Assembly: GCA_036745195.1 (NCBI GenBank)
Contig: DAIOGO010000001.1
Span: 26,935 to 90,934, forward strand
Length of the DNA stretch: 64,000 nucleotides
Reading direction: 5' to 3'
From: JBFHRE01 sp036745195
GTDB lineage: Bacteria > Actinomycetota > Acidimicrobiia > Spongiisociales > ZC4RG35
In this document: positions 7,972 to 16,613 of the stretch, piece by piece
Position numbering within the stretch: the first letter of the stretch is position 1
How the letters are laid out: the number at the start of each line of letters is the position of its first letter
Program-made: the position numbers and the translations under genes
Notes under the pieces: model-generated
Told to the model about the DNA's origin: nothing
What the model saw: only the letters and a program-made list of their open reading frames with translations
Databases searched by the model: none

Positions 7972-8873
7972 GGCTGGTCATCCTCGTCGTGGGTGATCAT
8001 CGTCCCCACCCCTTCCCGCGTGAACATCTCGAGCAGCACCGCGTGCTCCACCCGGCCGTCGAGGACGTGAGCCCGGCGCACACCCTGGGCGAGGGCATCG
8101 GCCACCGAGCGCAGCTTCGGCACCATTCCCCCGGTCATGCCCGCCAGCAAACTCTCCAGCCGGCTGACCGGCATACGGGCGATGAGGCTGGACTCGTCGT
8201 CGACATTCTCGTAGACGCCTTCGACGTCGGTCAGGTAGAGCAACTTCTGGGCACCGAGAGCACCCGCCAGCGCAGCAGTGGCCGTGTCGGCATTGCAGTT
8301 GTAGACATTGCCCCCGGGACCGAGCGCCACCGGCGCCACCACCGGGACCAGGCCCTCGGCGATCAGGCGCCGGATCAGATCGGCGTTGACGGCGCTGACG
8401 TCGCCGACGAACCCCAGCCGGGGATCACGGACCGTGGCGGTGAGCAGCCCTGCATCGATCCCCGAAACCCCGATCGCCCTGGCGCCGTGCCCGCCCAACA
8501 GGCGAACGATGTCGGTATTCACCTCGCCGATCAGCACCTTCTGAACCACCCGCATGGTTGCCTCGTCGGTCACCCGCAGGCCGTCGACCCACTGTGACTC
8601 GACTCCCTCCCGCGCCAGCGCCGCAGAGATCTGGGGACCACCACCGTGAACGATCACCGGATGGATCCCGACGGTGGAGAGCAGAGTGATGTCGCCGGCG
8701 AAGGACTCTCTCAGAGAGGCATCCTCCATGGTCGACCCGCCGTACTTGATGACGACGATCCTCCCCCGGAAGCGCTGGATGTAAGGAAGCGCCTCCATCA
8801 GGATCTTGGCCTTGCCCATCGAGTTGGCGATGCGGGCCTTGGCGGGGTTGGGCGAGGAATGGCCGGTTGGCAT
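7968..8873 (-). CDS. argB: acetylglutamate kinase
   Basis: Phosphorylates N-acetylglutamate; usually the arginine-inhibited step. 301 residues of the amino-acid kinase fold: VVIKYGGSTM (phosphate loop, about residues 40-49; the common GGNAM-type Asn/Ala is Ser/Thr here), VIVHGGGPQI (about 74-83) and YNCNADTATAALAGAL (about 193) for the nucleotide and substrate sites. The N-terminal helix before the kinase core is the part that forms hexamers in arginine-sensitive enzymes, so feedback control is likely (inference). ATG at 8873 overlaps the argJ stop by one base. Confidence 0.96.
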   Translation of the reverse strand: MPTGHSSPNPAKARIANSMGKAKILMEALPYIQRFRGRIVVIKYGGSTMEDASLRESFAGDITLLSTVGIHPVIVHGGGPQISAALAREGVESQWVDGLRVTDEATMRVVQKVLIGEVNTDIVRLLGGHGARAIGVSGIDAGLLTATVRDPRLGFVGDVSAVNADLIRRLIAEGLVPVVAPVALGPGGNVYNCNADTATAALAGALGAQKLLYLTDVEGVYENVDDESSLIARMPVSRLESLLAGMTGGMVPKLRSVADALAQGVRRAHVLDGRVEHAVLLEMFTREGVGTMITHDEDDQP

Positions 8874-10030
8874 CAGGACCGATTTCCGTTGAAGCGGACG
8901 TACTCGGGGGTGAGATCGGTGGTGAGGATGCGAGCACTGCCCGGACCCGACCCGATCTGGACAGATACCTCGAAGTCGTCGCCCAACCGACTGCTGAGGG
9001 AGGTCTCGTCGAAACGAACCCCGGCTCCGCCCCGGCAGACGGTGGTTCCGTCGTATGCGATGTCGACCAATGCCGGGTCGAGGGCCACACCGGACACCCC
9101 GATCGCCGCCAGCACCCGCCCCCAGTTGGGATCGGCGCCGTAGAAGCTGCTCCGTACCAACCCGGAGTCGGCGATGCTCAACCCGATCCGGCGGGCGGAC
9201 TCGATCGACTCGGCTCCGCTCACCTCGATGGTGACAACCTTGGTGGCGCCCTCGGCGTCATCGGCCATCTGCCAGGCGAGGTCGGCGCACACCAGTCGGA
9301 GCGTCTCTGCCAGTTCCTCCGGCTCCAGCCGGTGCCCCGACCGCCCCGAGGCCATCACCACCACCGTGTCGTTGGTCGACTGGCATCCATCGACGTCGAG
9401 GCAATTGAACGTGGTGGCCACTGCCTGTTGCAGCGCCTCCGCCAGTTCCACCGGCTCGGCCACGAGGTCGGTCGTCAACACCGCCAGCATCGTCGCCATG
9501 TCGGGTCGGAGCATGGCGGCCCCCTTGGCCATGCCACCCACCACCGCTTCGCCGACCTCCACAATCGCCTGTTTGGGGTGGCTGTCGGTGGTGAGGATGG
9601 ACCGGGCGGCCGTCAGGCCATGCTCGGCGTCGCCCCCCAATCGGGACACCAGATCGGGTACAGCCTCGATGATGACCTCCGCCGGAAGCAACGGGCCGAT
9701 CGGGCCGGTCGAACAGACCAGCACCTCCTCGCCGGAACATCCCAACGATCTGGCGGTGGCGGCGGTGGTCGTCTCGGCCGCCTCCAGCCCGGCCGCACCC
9801 GTCCCGGCGTTGGCACAACCGGAGTTGAGCAACACCGCTCGCGCCCGGCCGGCCTGGACCCGGCGACGCGAGAGCAAGACCGGGGCAGCGGCGGTCGCCG
9901 ACCGGGTGAACACCGCGGCGGTGGCCACCACCTCACCGGCTGAGACCAGCGCCAGGTCGAGTTGTCCACCGGTCTTGATCCCGGCCGCCACTCCGGCCGC
10001 CTGGAATCCTCGGGCAGCAGTGACACTCAT
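8873..10030 (-). CDS. argJ: ornithine acetyltransferase / N-acetylglutamate synthase
   Basis: Moves the acetyl group from acetylornithine to glutamate, closing the cyclic arginine pathway. 385 residues. The self-cleavage site is MLRPDMATMLAV with the nucleophile T180. The oxyanion residues lie in CSTGPIG near 106, and NSGCANAGTG near 69 is typical. The frame extends far upstream through argC, but the N-terminus MSVTAARGF fits the family and its ATG at 10030 forms an ATGA overlap with the argC stop. Whether it is mono- or bifunctional cannot be told from sequence; no argA is seen in the window. Confidence 0.95.
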   Translation of the reverse strand: MSVTAARGFQAAGVAAGIKTGGQLDLALVSAGEVVATAAVFTRSATAAAPVLLSRRRVQAGRARAVLLNSGCANAGTGAAGLEAAETTTAATARSLGCSGEEVLVCSTGPIGPLLPAEVIIEAVPDLVSRLGGDAEHGLTAARSILTTDSHPKQAIVEVGEAVVGGMAKGAAMLRPDMATMLAVLTTDLVAEPVELAEALQQAVATTFNCLDVDGCQSTNDTVVVMASGRSGHRLEPEELAETLRLVCADLAWQMADDAEGATKVVTIEVSGAESIESARRIGLSIADSGLVRSSFYGADPNWGRVLAAIGVSGVALDPALVDIAYDGTTVCRGGAGVRFDETSLSSRLGDDFEVSVQIGSGPGSARILTTDLTPEYVRFNGNRS

Positions 10031-11046
10031 GGCATCGCCCCCGACATCGGCAGACCGGTCGCCTCCGGCAACCCGAACATCAGGTTCGCCCCCTGGATCG
10101 CCTGTCCGGCGGCTCCCTTGACGAGGTTGTCGATGGCGGACAGCGCCACCAGCAGTCCGGTGGTGGTGTCGACGAACGCAGTGACCAGAGCCCGGTTGGA
10201 CCCGACCACCCATCGGGTCTGCGGCGGTTGGTCGACCACTTCGACGAACACCCGGCCCTGATAGGCGTGGCGGTACGCCGCCAGCAGATCGTCCCGTTCC
10301 ACCCCATCGGTGGTGGGGGCGGTCACGGTGGCCAGCAGCCCGCGCTGCATCGGGATCAAGTGGGGAGTGAAGGTGACCCGGCGGGTTTGGCCGGTCGCCC
10401 GGGTGATCCCCATCTCGATCTCGGGTCGATGCCGGTGGGTGGTCACGCCGTAGGCGCGAACGCCTTCGGCCACCGAGCCGAACAAGAGATCCTCTCGTAA
10501 GACCCGACCGGCGCCGGAGACTCCCGACAGGCAGTTGGCCACGATCGGTCCCTCCCCCACCAGACCGCCGGCAATCAGCGGCGTGATGGCCAGCTGGGTG
10601 GCGGTTGGGTAACAGCCGGGGACCGCAATCCGGTCGGCACCCGCCAGATCGAAGAGTTCGGGGAGCCCGTACCGCCACTCCCCGAGGCCGTCGGGAAACG
10701 GATGTGGTTGCCCGTAGGCCGCCTGATAGGTCCGCGGATCCTCGAAGCGGTGATCGGCCCCCAGGTCGACAACCCGGGCACCCCGCGCCACCAGAGCCTC
10801 GGCGATGGTCGCCGAGGCGCCATGCGGGAGGGCCAGGAAGGCAATGTCGACGTCCTCCACCGCATCGTTGGGCAGCAAGGCCCGATCGCCCCCCGCCAGG
10901 TGCGGATGAACCGAGCCCAGACGCTCGCCGGCACTGGAATGGGCCCCGAGGAACACCAGATCGAAGTCCGGATGGCCGTCGAGGAACCGCACCAGCTCAC
11001 CACCGGCGTACCCGGAAGCGCCCAGCACCGCGGTTCTGATTCCCAT
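10027..11046 (-). CDS. argC: N-acetyl-gamma-glutamyl-phosphate reductase
   Basis: NADPH-dependent reduction of N-acetylglutamyl phosphate. 339 residues. The Rossmann glycine motif LGASGYAGGELVR is at residues 8-20, and the active-site Cys C145 is in VPGCYPTATQLA, the family signature. First gene of the argC-argJ-argB-argD-MBL unit; genes overlap by 1-4 bases throughout. A GGAGG lies 11 nt before the ATG in a leader of about 30 nt that follows the ArgR-operator promoter. Confidence 0.96.
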   Translation of the reverse strand: MGIRTAVLGASGYAGGELVRFLDGHPDFDLVFLGAHSSAGERLGSVHPHLAGGDRALLPNDAVEDVDIAFLALPHGASATIAEALVARGARVVDLGADHRFEDPRTYQAAYGQPHPFPDGLGEWRYGLPELFDLAGADRIAVPGCYPTATQLAITPLIAGGLVGEGPIVANCLSGVSGAGRVLREDLLFGSVAEGVRAYGVTTHRHRPEIEMGITRATGQTRRVTFTPHLIPMQRGLLATVTAPTTDGVERDDLLAAYRHAYQGRVFVEVVDQPPQTRWVVGSNRALVTAFVDTTTGLLVALSAIDNLVKGAAGQAIQGANLMFGLPEATGLPMSGAMP

Positions 11047-11080
11047 GATCGGTCAATCCTCCAGACGAACGACACCAGAG

Positions 11081-11102
11081 ATTATACGCATATGCGCATA
11101 GC
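11081..11102 (-). promoter_or_regulatory. ARG box overlapping argC -10 promoter element
   Basis: Exact copy of the 22-bp argR element: palindrome TATACGCATATGCGCATA at 11083-11100 running into TATAAT on the minus strand. Here the -10 box is followed by a leader with a Shine-Dalgarno before argC, whereas the argR copy abuts its start codon. The pair implies co-repression of the two arginine operons. Confidence 0.85.
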
Positions 11103-11116
11103 CGCCTGCCTGCCCC

Positions 11117-12532
11117 TCAACCCGGTGTGACATCGGACCCGGCCGGGAGGGGGAGACCTCGTTCGAGAGCGAACTCCCGAAGTTGTCGGTAGGCCTGCTC
11201 CGGGGTGTAGGGACCTTCCTCGATCCTTCTCTCGAGCAGCATCTCCATGATCTCGCCGACCAACGGGCCGGGGGTGATTCCCAGGAACCGGATCACGTCG
11301 TGTCCGTCGATCGGGGGCCGGAGCGACGCCAGCTCCTCCTGGTGGGCCAGCTCGACGATTCGCACCTCGAGCTCGTCGATCCTGAGCTGGATGGCCCGCG
11401 CCCGCCGCTCGTTACCGGTGGTCACGTCGCAGCGGACCAGTTCGTTGAGGTCGTCGAGCAGATCACCGGCGTCACGCACATAACGACGGACGGCGGCATC
11501 GGTCCAGCCCATCTTCAGCGTGTGGGGACGCAGGTGGAGGAACACCAGCCGGGAGACCTCATCGATCAACTCCTTCGGGTACCGAAGGGCGTGGAGGCGT
11601 TCCCGCGCCATCCGGGCACCCACCACCTCGTGGTGGTGAAAGCTCACTCCCTTGGCGCCGAACTGGCGGGTGGCGGGCTTGCCGACGTCGTGCAGGAGGG
11701 CCGCCATCCTCAGGCGCAGGTTGTCCGGCCGGGTCTTCTCGACCACCGCGATCGTGTGGCTGAGCACGTCCTTGTGGCGGTGAACCGGATCCTGTTCCAT
11801 CGAGAGTTCGTGCATCTCGGGGAGGAAGTGGTCGAAGAGGCCGGTGGACACCAGCCCCCACAGCGCCGGGGCCGGCTCGGGGACCACCAGCAGCTTGGAG
11901 AACTCGTCGCGGATGCGCTCCACCGAGATGATCTCGAGCCGGGAGGCCATCTCGGTCACCGCCGCCACCGCCTCGGCGTCGGGCTCGAATCCGAGCGTGG
12001 CCTGAAACCGGAACAGCCGCAGCATCCGCAGCGGGTCGTCGGAGAAGGCGAGGTGGGGGTCGAGCGGAGTGCGCAGGCGGGTGCGGGCGAGATCGAGCAG
12101 CCCATCGTGCGGGTCCACGAGCATCGCGTCCGGCAGCCGAAGAGCCATGGCGTTGACCGTGAAGTCCCGGCGGGCGAGATCGTCCTCGATCCGGTCCGAG
12201 AAGGTCACCGACGGCTTGCGCGAATCGGTGCGATACACCTCGTCGCGAAAGGTGGTGATCTCGTAGGCCCTCCCCTGCTTACGCACGCCGATCGTGCCGA
12301 ATGCGGCGCCCACCGAGAAGACGGCATCGGCCCAACCCCCGACCACGGCCTTGATCTGCGGGGGGCGGGCATCGGTGGCGAAGTCGAGATCGTCGTGGGG
12401 TCGTCCGAGGAGGGCATCGCGCACCGATCCGCCCACCAGGAACAGGCTGTGGCCCGCCTCGGCGAACTTCTCCCCCAACTGATGGGTTGGGGTCCCCGGC
12501 TCGACCAGCCACCGAAGGCGGTCGGGGATCAT
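11117..12532 (-). CDS. cca: CCA tRNA nucleotidyltransferase / poly(A) polymerase family with HD domain
   Basis: 471 residues. N-terminal class II nucleotidyltransferase head with FLVGGSVRDALLGRPHDDLDFAT (GGS then DxD at about residues 34-52). The RRDFTVNAMA motif follows near 142, then the RNA-binding region RLFRFQATLGF. The HD hydrolase domain carries HRHKDVLSHT and LLHDVGKP near 275-290. Adds or repairs the 3' CCA of tRNAs, needed here because most tRNA genes in the window lack an encoded CCA. Actinomycete genomes keep this gene (pcnA) near the origin, as here. It stops 14 bp upstream of the argC operator on the same strand. Confidence 0.93.
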   Translation of the reverse strand: MIPDRLRWLVEPGTPTHQLGEKFAEAGHSLFLVGGSVRDALLGRPHDDLDFATDARPPQIKAVVGGWADAVFSVGAAFGTIGVRKQGRAYEITTFRDEVYRTDSRKPSVTFSDRIEDDLARRDFTVNAMALRLPDAMLVDPHDGLLDLARTRLRTPLDPHLAFSDDPLRMLRLFRFQATLGFEPDAEAVAAVTEMASRLEIISVERIRDEFSKLLVVPEPAPALWGLVSTGLFDHFLPEMHELSMEQDPVHRHKDVLSHTIAVVEKTRPDNLRLRMAALLHDVGKPATRQFGAKGVSFHHHEVVGARMARERLHALRYPKELIDEVSRLVFLHLRPHTLKMGWTDAAVRRYVRDAGDLLDDLNELVRCDVTTGNERRARAIQLRIDELEVRIVELAHQEELASLRPPIDGHDVIRFLGITPGPLVGEIMEMLLERRIEEGPYTPEQAYRQLREFALERGLPLPAGSDVTPG

Positions 12533-12648
12533 CCGATCAGGTTAGAGGATGTCGCTCGCCGGGCCCGCCCGGAGCCGGGAACCGCTCAAGGACGGTGCAG
12601 CTTCGACCGATAGCGGGCAACAAGCGACCCACTCCCCGGAGCATCGAC

Positions 12649-13886
12649 ATGGACGTAACACTCGAACAACTTCTCCAGCGCGCGGTCGAGGCGAACGCGT
12701 CCGACATCCACCTCAAAGTGGGGGCGCCGCCGGTCATGCGCATCGGTGGCGAGTTGCGCCGCATGGAGAACCTGCCTCCCCTCAAACCTGCCGACACCGC
12801 CGGATACGCCCAGTCGATCTTCACGCAGAAGGCAGCTATCGAGTTCAAGGAGTACAGCGAGGCCGACTTCGCCTACGGCCGCCAGGACCTGGGACGCTTC
12901 CGAGTCAGCGCGTTTCGTCAACGCGGATCGGTGAGCATGGTTCTCCGTCGGGTCACCCCCGGGGTGCCGGCGATGGATCGTCTCGGCCTCCCCCCGGTGG
13001 TGCGGAAGCTGGCAGCAGAGTCCAAGGGCCTGGTGCTGGTCACCGGTCCGTCAGGATCCGGTCGCACGACCACGCTCGCCTCCATCATCGAACACATCAA
13101 CGCCACCCGCCCGGTGTCGATCGTGACGATCGAGGACCCGATCGAGATCCTGTTCCCCGACAAGATGGCGGTTGTCGCCCAACGCGAGGTGGGGGTGGAT
13201 ACCGCCTCGTTCGCCGANNNNNNNNNNNNNNNNNNNNNNNNNNNNNNNNNNNNNNNNNNNNNNNNNNNNNNNNNNNNNNNNNNNNNNNNNNNNNNNNNNN
13301 NNNNNNNNNNNNNNNNNAGATGGCGGTTGTCGCCCAACGCGAGGTGGGGGTGGATACCGCCTCGTTCGCCGATGCAGTCCACCGGGCCATGCGCCAGGAT
13401 GTCGACGTGATCATGATCTCCCAGATCACCGACCAGGACGCTGCCAGGGCGGCAGTGGCGGCCGCCGAGACCGGCCACCTGGTGCTCGCCGCAATGCACA
13501 CCGCCGATCCGGTCGACACGGTCTCGCGTCTCGTCCATCTGTTCCCACCGGCCGAGCAGAAGACGGCCCGAACCCAGATCGCCACCCATCTCCGTGGGGT
13601 CATCAGCCAGCGGCTGGTCGACGAGAGCGACACGATCGGCAAAGTGCTCGCCACCGAGATCATGATCACCAACAGCCGGATTCAGGAGCACGTCTTGGCC
13701 GACGCCGCCGCCGACGCCTATCTCGACACGATGAAGGAGTCCGAGTTCTTCGGCATGCAGACGTTCGACCAATCGTTCCTCTCGCTGGTCAAGCAGCACC
13801 GGGTCCCGATGGGGACTGCCCTCTCACACGTGAGGAACACCCACGAGTTCAGAGCCAAGGCGATGGAAGCCGGGATCAGCGTCTAG
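12649..13886 (+). CDS. PilT-like secretion/retraction ATPase with altered catalytic motifs (split by assembly gap)
   Basis: PilT/PilU-type GspE-family protein. As given it is broken by 100 N. The 55 bp before and after the gap are identical, and removing the N and one copy gives a continuous 360-residue protein of normal PilT length. N-terminal PAS-like domain (about 1-110) and RecA-like core are recognisable. However, the Walker A Lys is Arg (GPSGSGRT, R139), and the Walker B Glu of PilT (GEM) is Gln (ISQ, Q207). The Asp-box IEDPIE and His-box GHLVLAAMHT remain. ATP hydrolysis is therefore doubtful. Start ATG has GGAG seven nt upstream. No pilus genes adjoin it. Confidence 0.85.
13163..13217 (+). 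repeat. left copy of 55-bp duplication flanking the N gap
   Basis: Identical base for base to 13318-13372. Both copies encode the same PilT-like residues (MAVVAQREVGVDTASFA). The copy ends exactly at the first N, which is what two unmerged contigs sharing a 55-base k-mer overlap would give. Confidence 0.97.
13218..13317. other. assembly gap, 100 N
   Basis: One hundred unknown bases, the default size scaffolding programs insert. Because the flanks overlap by 55 bp and fusing them restores the reading frame of the PilT-like gene, the gap probably contains no real sequence. Confidence 0.97.
13318..13372 (+). repeat. right copy of 55-bp duplication flanking the N gap
   Basis: Exact repeat of 13163-13217, starting at the first base after the N run. 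Reading from here the frame differs from the left part, and the difference (100 + 55 bases) is exactly what a false duplication produces. Confidence 0.97.
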
Positions 13887-13893
13887 AGGACGT

Positions 13894-13998
13894 CGCGAGT
13901 CGCGAGTCTCGAGTCGCGAGCCAGCATTCGATCAGGGGTTCAGGTTCCGCGTTCAAGGTCCTGCTTTGAACTTGCACCCTGCAACCCGATACCGGCGC
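13894..13998. repeat. heptanucleotide-period array B
   Basis: Fifteen clear 7-nt words in one phase, starting seven bases after the PilT-like stop: CGCGAGT, CGCGAGT, CTCGAGT, CGCGAGC, then GGGTTCA, GGTTCCG, CGTTCAA, and later CTTTGAA, CTTGCAC, CCTGCAA. A fainter 7-nt rhythm may continue to about 14038. It fills the convergent space between the PilT-like and deacetylase genes. CGCGAGT is shared with array A, GGGTTCA and CTTTGAA with the array at 60575. Confidence 0.75.
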
Positions 13999-14040
13999 AT
14001 CGACGAGGACGGCCCACGGTTCCGGTGACCGGGGACCGGT

Positions 14041-15051
14041 TCACAGCCTCCAGTGTCGGGCGGTGACGGACACCGCCCTCTCCAGCGCCTGCCACGAAGC
14101 GGCCGGCGAACGGCGGGTCTCCGGATTCGGCGACTCCCCGGCAAACCCGGTCAACATGGCGGATACCGAATCCGTGAGAGCGGCCAGGTGGTATCCCCCC
14201 TCGAGGAACGCCACGGTGCGGCTGGGCGCGACCGCCTGGCGCAGGGCCCCCGCCATCGCCCCGTAATCCGAGGCCAGCAGGCACATCTCGGCCAGGGGGT
14301 CGTCCTCGTGGGCGTCGAAACCGGCACTGACCAGCACCCAGGACGGCTGGAACTGGTGCGCCACCGGGAGGATGACCCGTTCGAAGGCGCTCCGGTACAC
14401 GTCGCCCCCGGTCCCGGCCGGAAGCGGAATGTTGACCACGGTCCCGGCCCCCGACCCCACCCCGGTTTCGGCGACGTCGCCGCTGCCGGGGTAGAACTGC
14501 GATTGGTGGAGGCTGACATAGACGACGTCCGGGTCGTCGGCCACCAGATCCTGGGTTCCATTGCCGTGATGGACGTCCCAGTCGACGATCATGACCCGTT
14601 CGCCTTCGGCCCGCAGCATTCGGGCGGCCACCACCGCGTTGTTGAAGAGGCAGAACCCCATCGCCCGTTTGGCCAGCGCATGGTGGCCGGGAGGGCGGAC
14701 CGCACAGAAGGCCACCGACTCGACCGGCGCCGCCCGCAGCAACGCCACTGCGGCGGGACCAGACCCGGCGGCCCGTGATGCCGCCTCGAAGGAGGAGACC
14801 GAAGCGACGGTGTCGGGGTCGAGTGCGCCTCCGCCCGAAGCACAGAAGCGCCCGATCGAATCGACGTACTCTGCCGGATGGGTCAACTCGAGAACCGCCC
14901 TGTCGACGACCGGGGACTCGTGTCGCAGCACCTCGAGGCCGCTCGCCCTCACCCCCCGCTCGACTGCCTCCAGACGGAGGGGTCGCTCCGGGTGCCATGC
15001 TCCCGTGTCATGATCGAGGAAGACCCGGTGGGTGAGATAGATGACCGCCAC
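14041..15051 (-). CDS. histone deacetylase family protein
   Basis: 336 residues, arginase/deacetylase fold, class II HDAC and acetylpolyamine amidohydrolase type. The active-site pair H123-H124 lies in RPPGHHA, zinc ligands D159 and H161 in DWDVHHGNGT, and the third Asp in SAGFDAHEDDP near 265. The C-terminal GGY loop (LEGGYHL) is present. Likely removes acetyl groups from small amines or protein lysines; the exact substrate is not readable. Start ATG at 15051; the divergent GNAT gene starts 26 bp away, so both promoters overlap. Pairing of a deacetylase with an acetyltransferase is suggestive but unproven. Confidence 0.9.
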   Translation of the reverse strand: MAVIYLTHRVFLDHDTGAWHPERPLRLEAVERGVRASGLEVLRHESPVVDRAVLELTHPAEYVDSIGRFCASGGGALDPDTVASVSSFEAASRAAGSGPAAVALLRAAPVESVAFCAVRPPGHHALAKRAMGFCLFNNAVVAARMLRAEGERVMIVDWDVHHGNGTQDLVADDPDVVYVSLHQSQFYPGSGDVAETGVGSGAGTVVNIPLPAGTGGDVYRSAFERVILPVAHQFQPSWVLVSAGFDAHEDDPLAEMCLLASDYGAMAGALRQAVAPSRTVAFLEGGYHLAALTDSVSAMLTGFAGESPNPETRRSPAASWQALERAVSVTARHWRL

Positions 15052-15077
15052 GCGCCATACTTTGCCAGGATGAGAAC

Positions 15078-15797
15078 ATGAGCCGGTCGTTTCATGCTCG
15101 CGGGAGCTGGCCAGGGGTGGTCACCTTCAGGAGTGGCTGGGCCAGCGCCAGGGCCCGACCGTGGAACGACGACCTTCCCGACGCCAGCCTGCTTCTCGAG
15201 CGGGGCGGTTCCTCACTCATCCAGGCCGCCACCGGGTGGCTGGCTGAGCAAGGCGCCCCGGCGGTCGTGTCGCCCCCCCTTCACCCCAGTTCCGTCGGCA
15301 TCTGGGAAGCCTCGGGTTTCGCTTCGTTCCGCACGCTCCAACTGATGGAGCGCGACCTGTCTGTCAAAGTCCCGTCTCCGCCCCACCCGGTCCGCCCCGG
15401 ACGCCAGGACGACTGGAGGGCGGCCGCCGCCATCGACGCCGAGGCTTTCGCGGTCGATTGGAGGATCGGACGGGCCGGGCTGGCCGATGCGGTTTCGGCC
15501 ACCCCCCGTTCCCGTTTCCTGGTGAGCGAGTGCCAGGGGGTTCCGGTCGGGTTTGCCATCGTCGGTGCGTCGGGGAGCGGGTCTTATCTGCAACGGATCG
15601 CGGTGCTGCCGGACTGCCAGCATCACGGGTACGGGACCGCACTGCTGCTCGCCGCCCTGCGCTGGGCCCGGCACCGAAACGCTTCCACCATGATCCTCAA
15701 CACCAAACCGGCCAACCAGGCCGCCACCTCGCTCTACCTGGCGCACCGTTTCGATCCCCTTCCCGAACCCCTCCACATCTACCGGTACGCGTCGTGA
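15078..15797 (+). CDS. GNAT-family N-acetyltransferase
   Basis: 239 residues. The C-terminal half (about 105-235) is a GNAT domain: SYLQRIAVLPDCQHHGYGTALL carries the acetyl-CoA pyrophosphate loop (Q/RxxGxG/A, here QHHGYG), and a typical NTKPANQAATSLYLAHRF follows. The N-terminal third looks like the tail of a degenerate GNAT unit (VGIWEASGFASFRTLQLMERDL), so the protein may be a tandem-GNAT remnant. Substrate unknown. The stop overlaps the degV-like GTG start (GTGA). Confidence 0.85.
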   Translation: MSRSFHARGSWPGVVTFRSGWASARARPWNDDLPDASLLLERGGSSLIQAATGWLAEQGAPAVVSPPLHPSSVGIWEASGFASFRTLQLMERDLSVKVPSPPHPVRPGRQDDWRAAAAIDAEAFAVDWRIGRAGLADAVSATPRSRFLVSECQGVPVGFAIVGASGSGSYLQRIAVLPDCQHHGYGTALLLAALRWARHRNASTMILNTKPANQAATSLYLAHRFDPLPEPLHIYRYAS

Positions 15798-16612
15798 TCC
15801 GGATCGTCACCGACTCGTCTAGCGATCTGCCACCCGCTCTGGCCGAATCTCAGTCGATCACGATCGTCCCTCTCACCATTCGGTTTGGTGACACGGAGTA
15901 CACCGATCGAGCCGACCTCTCGTCCGCGGAGTTCTGGGCCACGCTGGGGACGTCGCCTCATCTCCCCGAGACGGCCGCCCCCTCGGCCGGTGCCTTCGCC
16001 TCCACCTATCGACGACTGGCGGAAGAGGGCGCCGAGGGCATCGTGGCGGTGACACTGTCGTCCCGCATGTCCGCCACCTACCAGGCAGCCGTGCTCGGCG
16101 CCGAGGCAGAACCGTCCATCCCCGTGCGAGTGATCGACAGCGCCACGGTCTCGATGGGGCTGGGGTTGATAGCCCTGGCCGCCGCCCGGGGAGCAGGCCA
16201 GGGCCTGTCGCTCGAGACGTTGGCGGAGGCGGCGGCGAGGGACGCCCGGAGGGCCCGGTTGCTCGCCGCCCTCGACACCCTGGAGATGTTGCGACGGGGT
16301 GGCCGGATCGGTGGAGCCCAGGCGCTGCTCGGAGGCCTCCTCGACATCAAGCCGCTCATCACGGTCGAAGATGGACTGGTGAGCGCGGCAGGCAAGGTCC
16401 GGACCCGGTCGAAGGCGGTCGACGCGCTGGTGGCCTCCCTGGCCGGCCGAACCCCGGAGTCGATCGCCCTTCTCCACACCAACCCTGACGACGTCGGTCC
16501 GCTCCACGATCGATTGGCGGCGCTGGGGGTCCCGATCATGCCCTGCCTGCTCGGGGCAGTGGTCGGAACCCATACCGGCGCGGGCACCCTCGGCGTGGCC
16601 TACCTCGACTGA
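15794..16612 (+). CDS. DegV family fatty-acid-binding protein
   Basis: 272 residues. Starts IRIVTDSSSDLPP, the DegV N-terminal signature; TSPHLPETAAPSAGAF and TLSSRMSATYQAA form the fatty-acid pocket, and LRRGGRIGGAQALLG and KPLI are typical of the second domain. In other bacteria DegV/FakB proteins present fatty acids to a FakA kinase; no kinase of that type is next to it. GTG start at 15794 overlaps the GNAT stop. It is followed after one base by the pseudokinase gene, so the three are probably one transcript. Confidence 0.9.
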   Translation: MIRIVTDSSSDLPPALAESQSITIVPLTIRFGDTEYTDRADLSSAEFWATLGTSPHLPETAAPSAGAFASTYRRLAEEGAEGIVAVTLSSRMSATYQAAVLGAEAEPSIPVRVIDSATVSMGLGLIALAAARGAGQGLSLETLAEAAARDARRARLLAALDTLEMLRRGGRIGGAQALLGGLLDIKPLITVEDGLVSAAGKVRTRSKAVDALVASLAGRTPESIALLHTNPDDVGPLHDRLAALGVPIMPCLLGAVVGTHTGAGTLGVAYLD

Positions 16613-16613
16613 C

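Noticed and set aside
13163..13372. True tandem duplication or frameshift inside the PilT-like gene
   Set aside because: The duplication length, its exact abutment to the N run and the restored frame after removal all indicate an assembly artefact.
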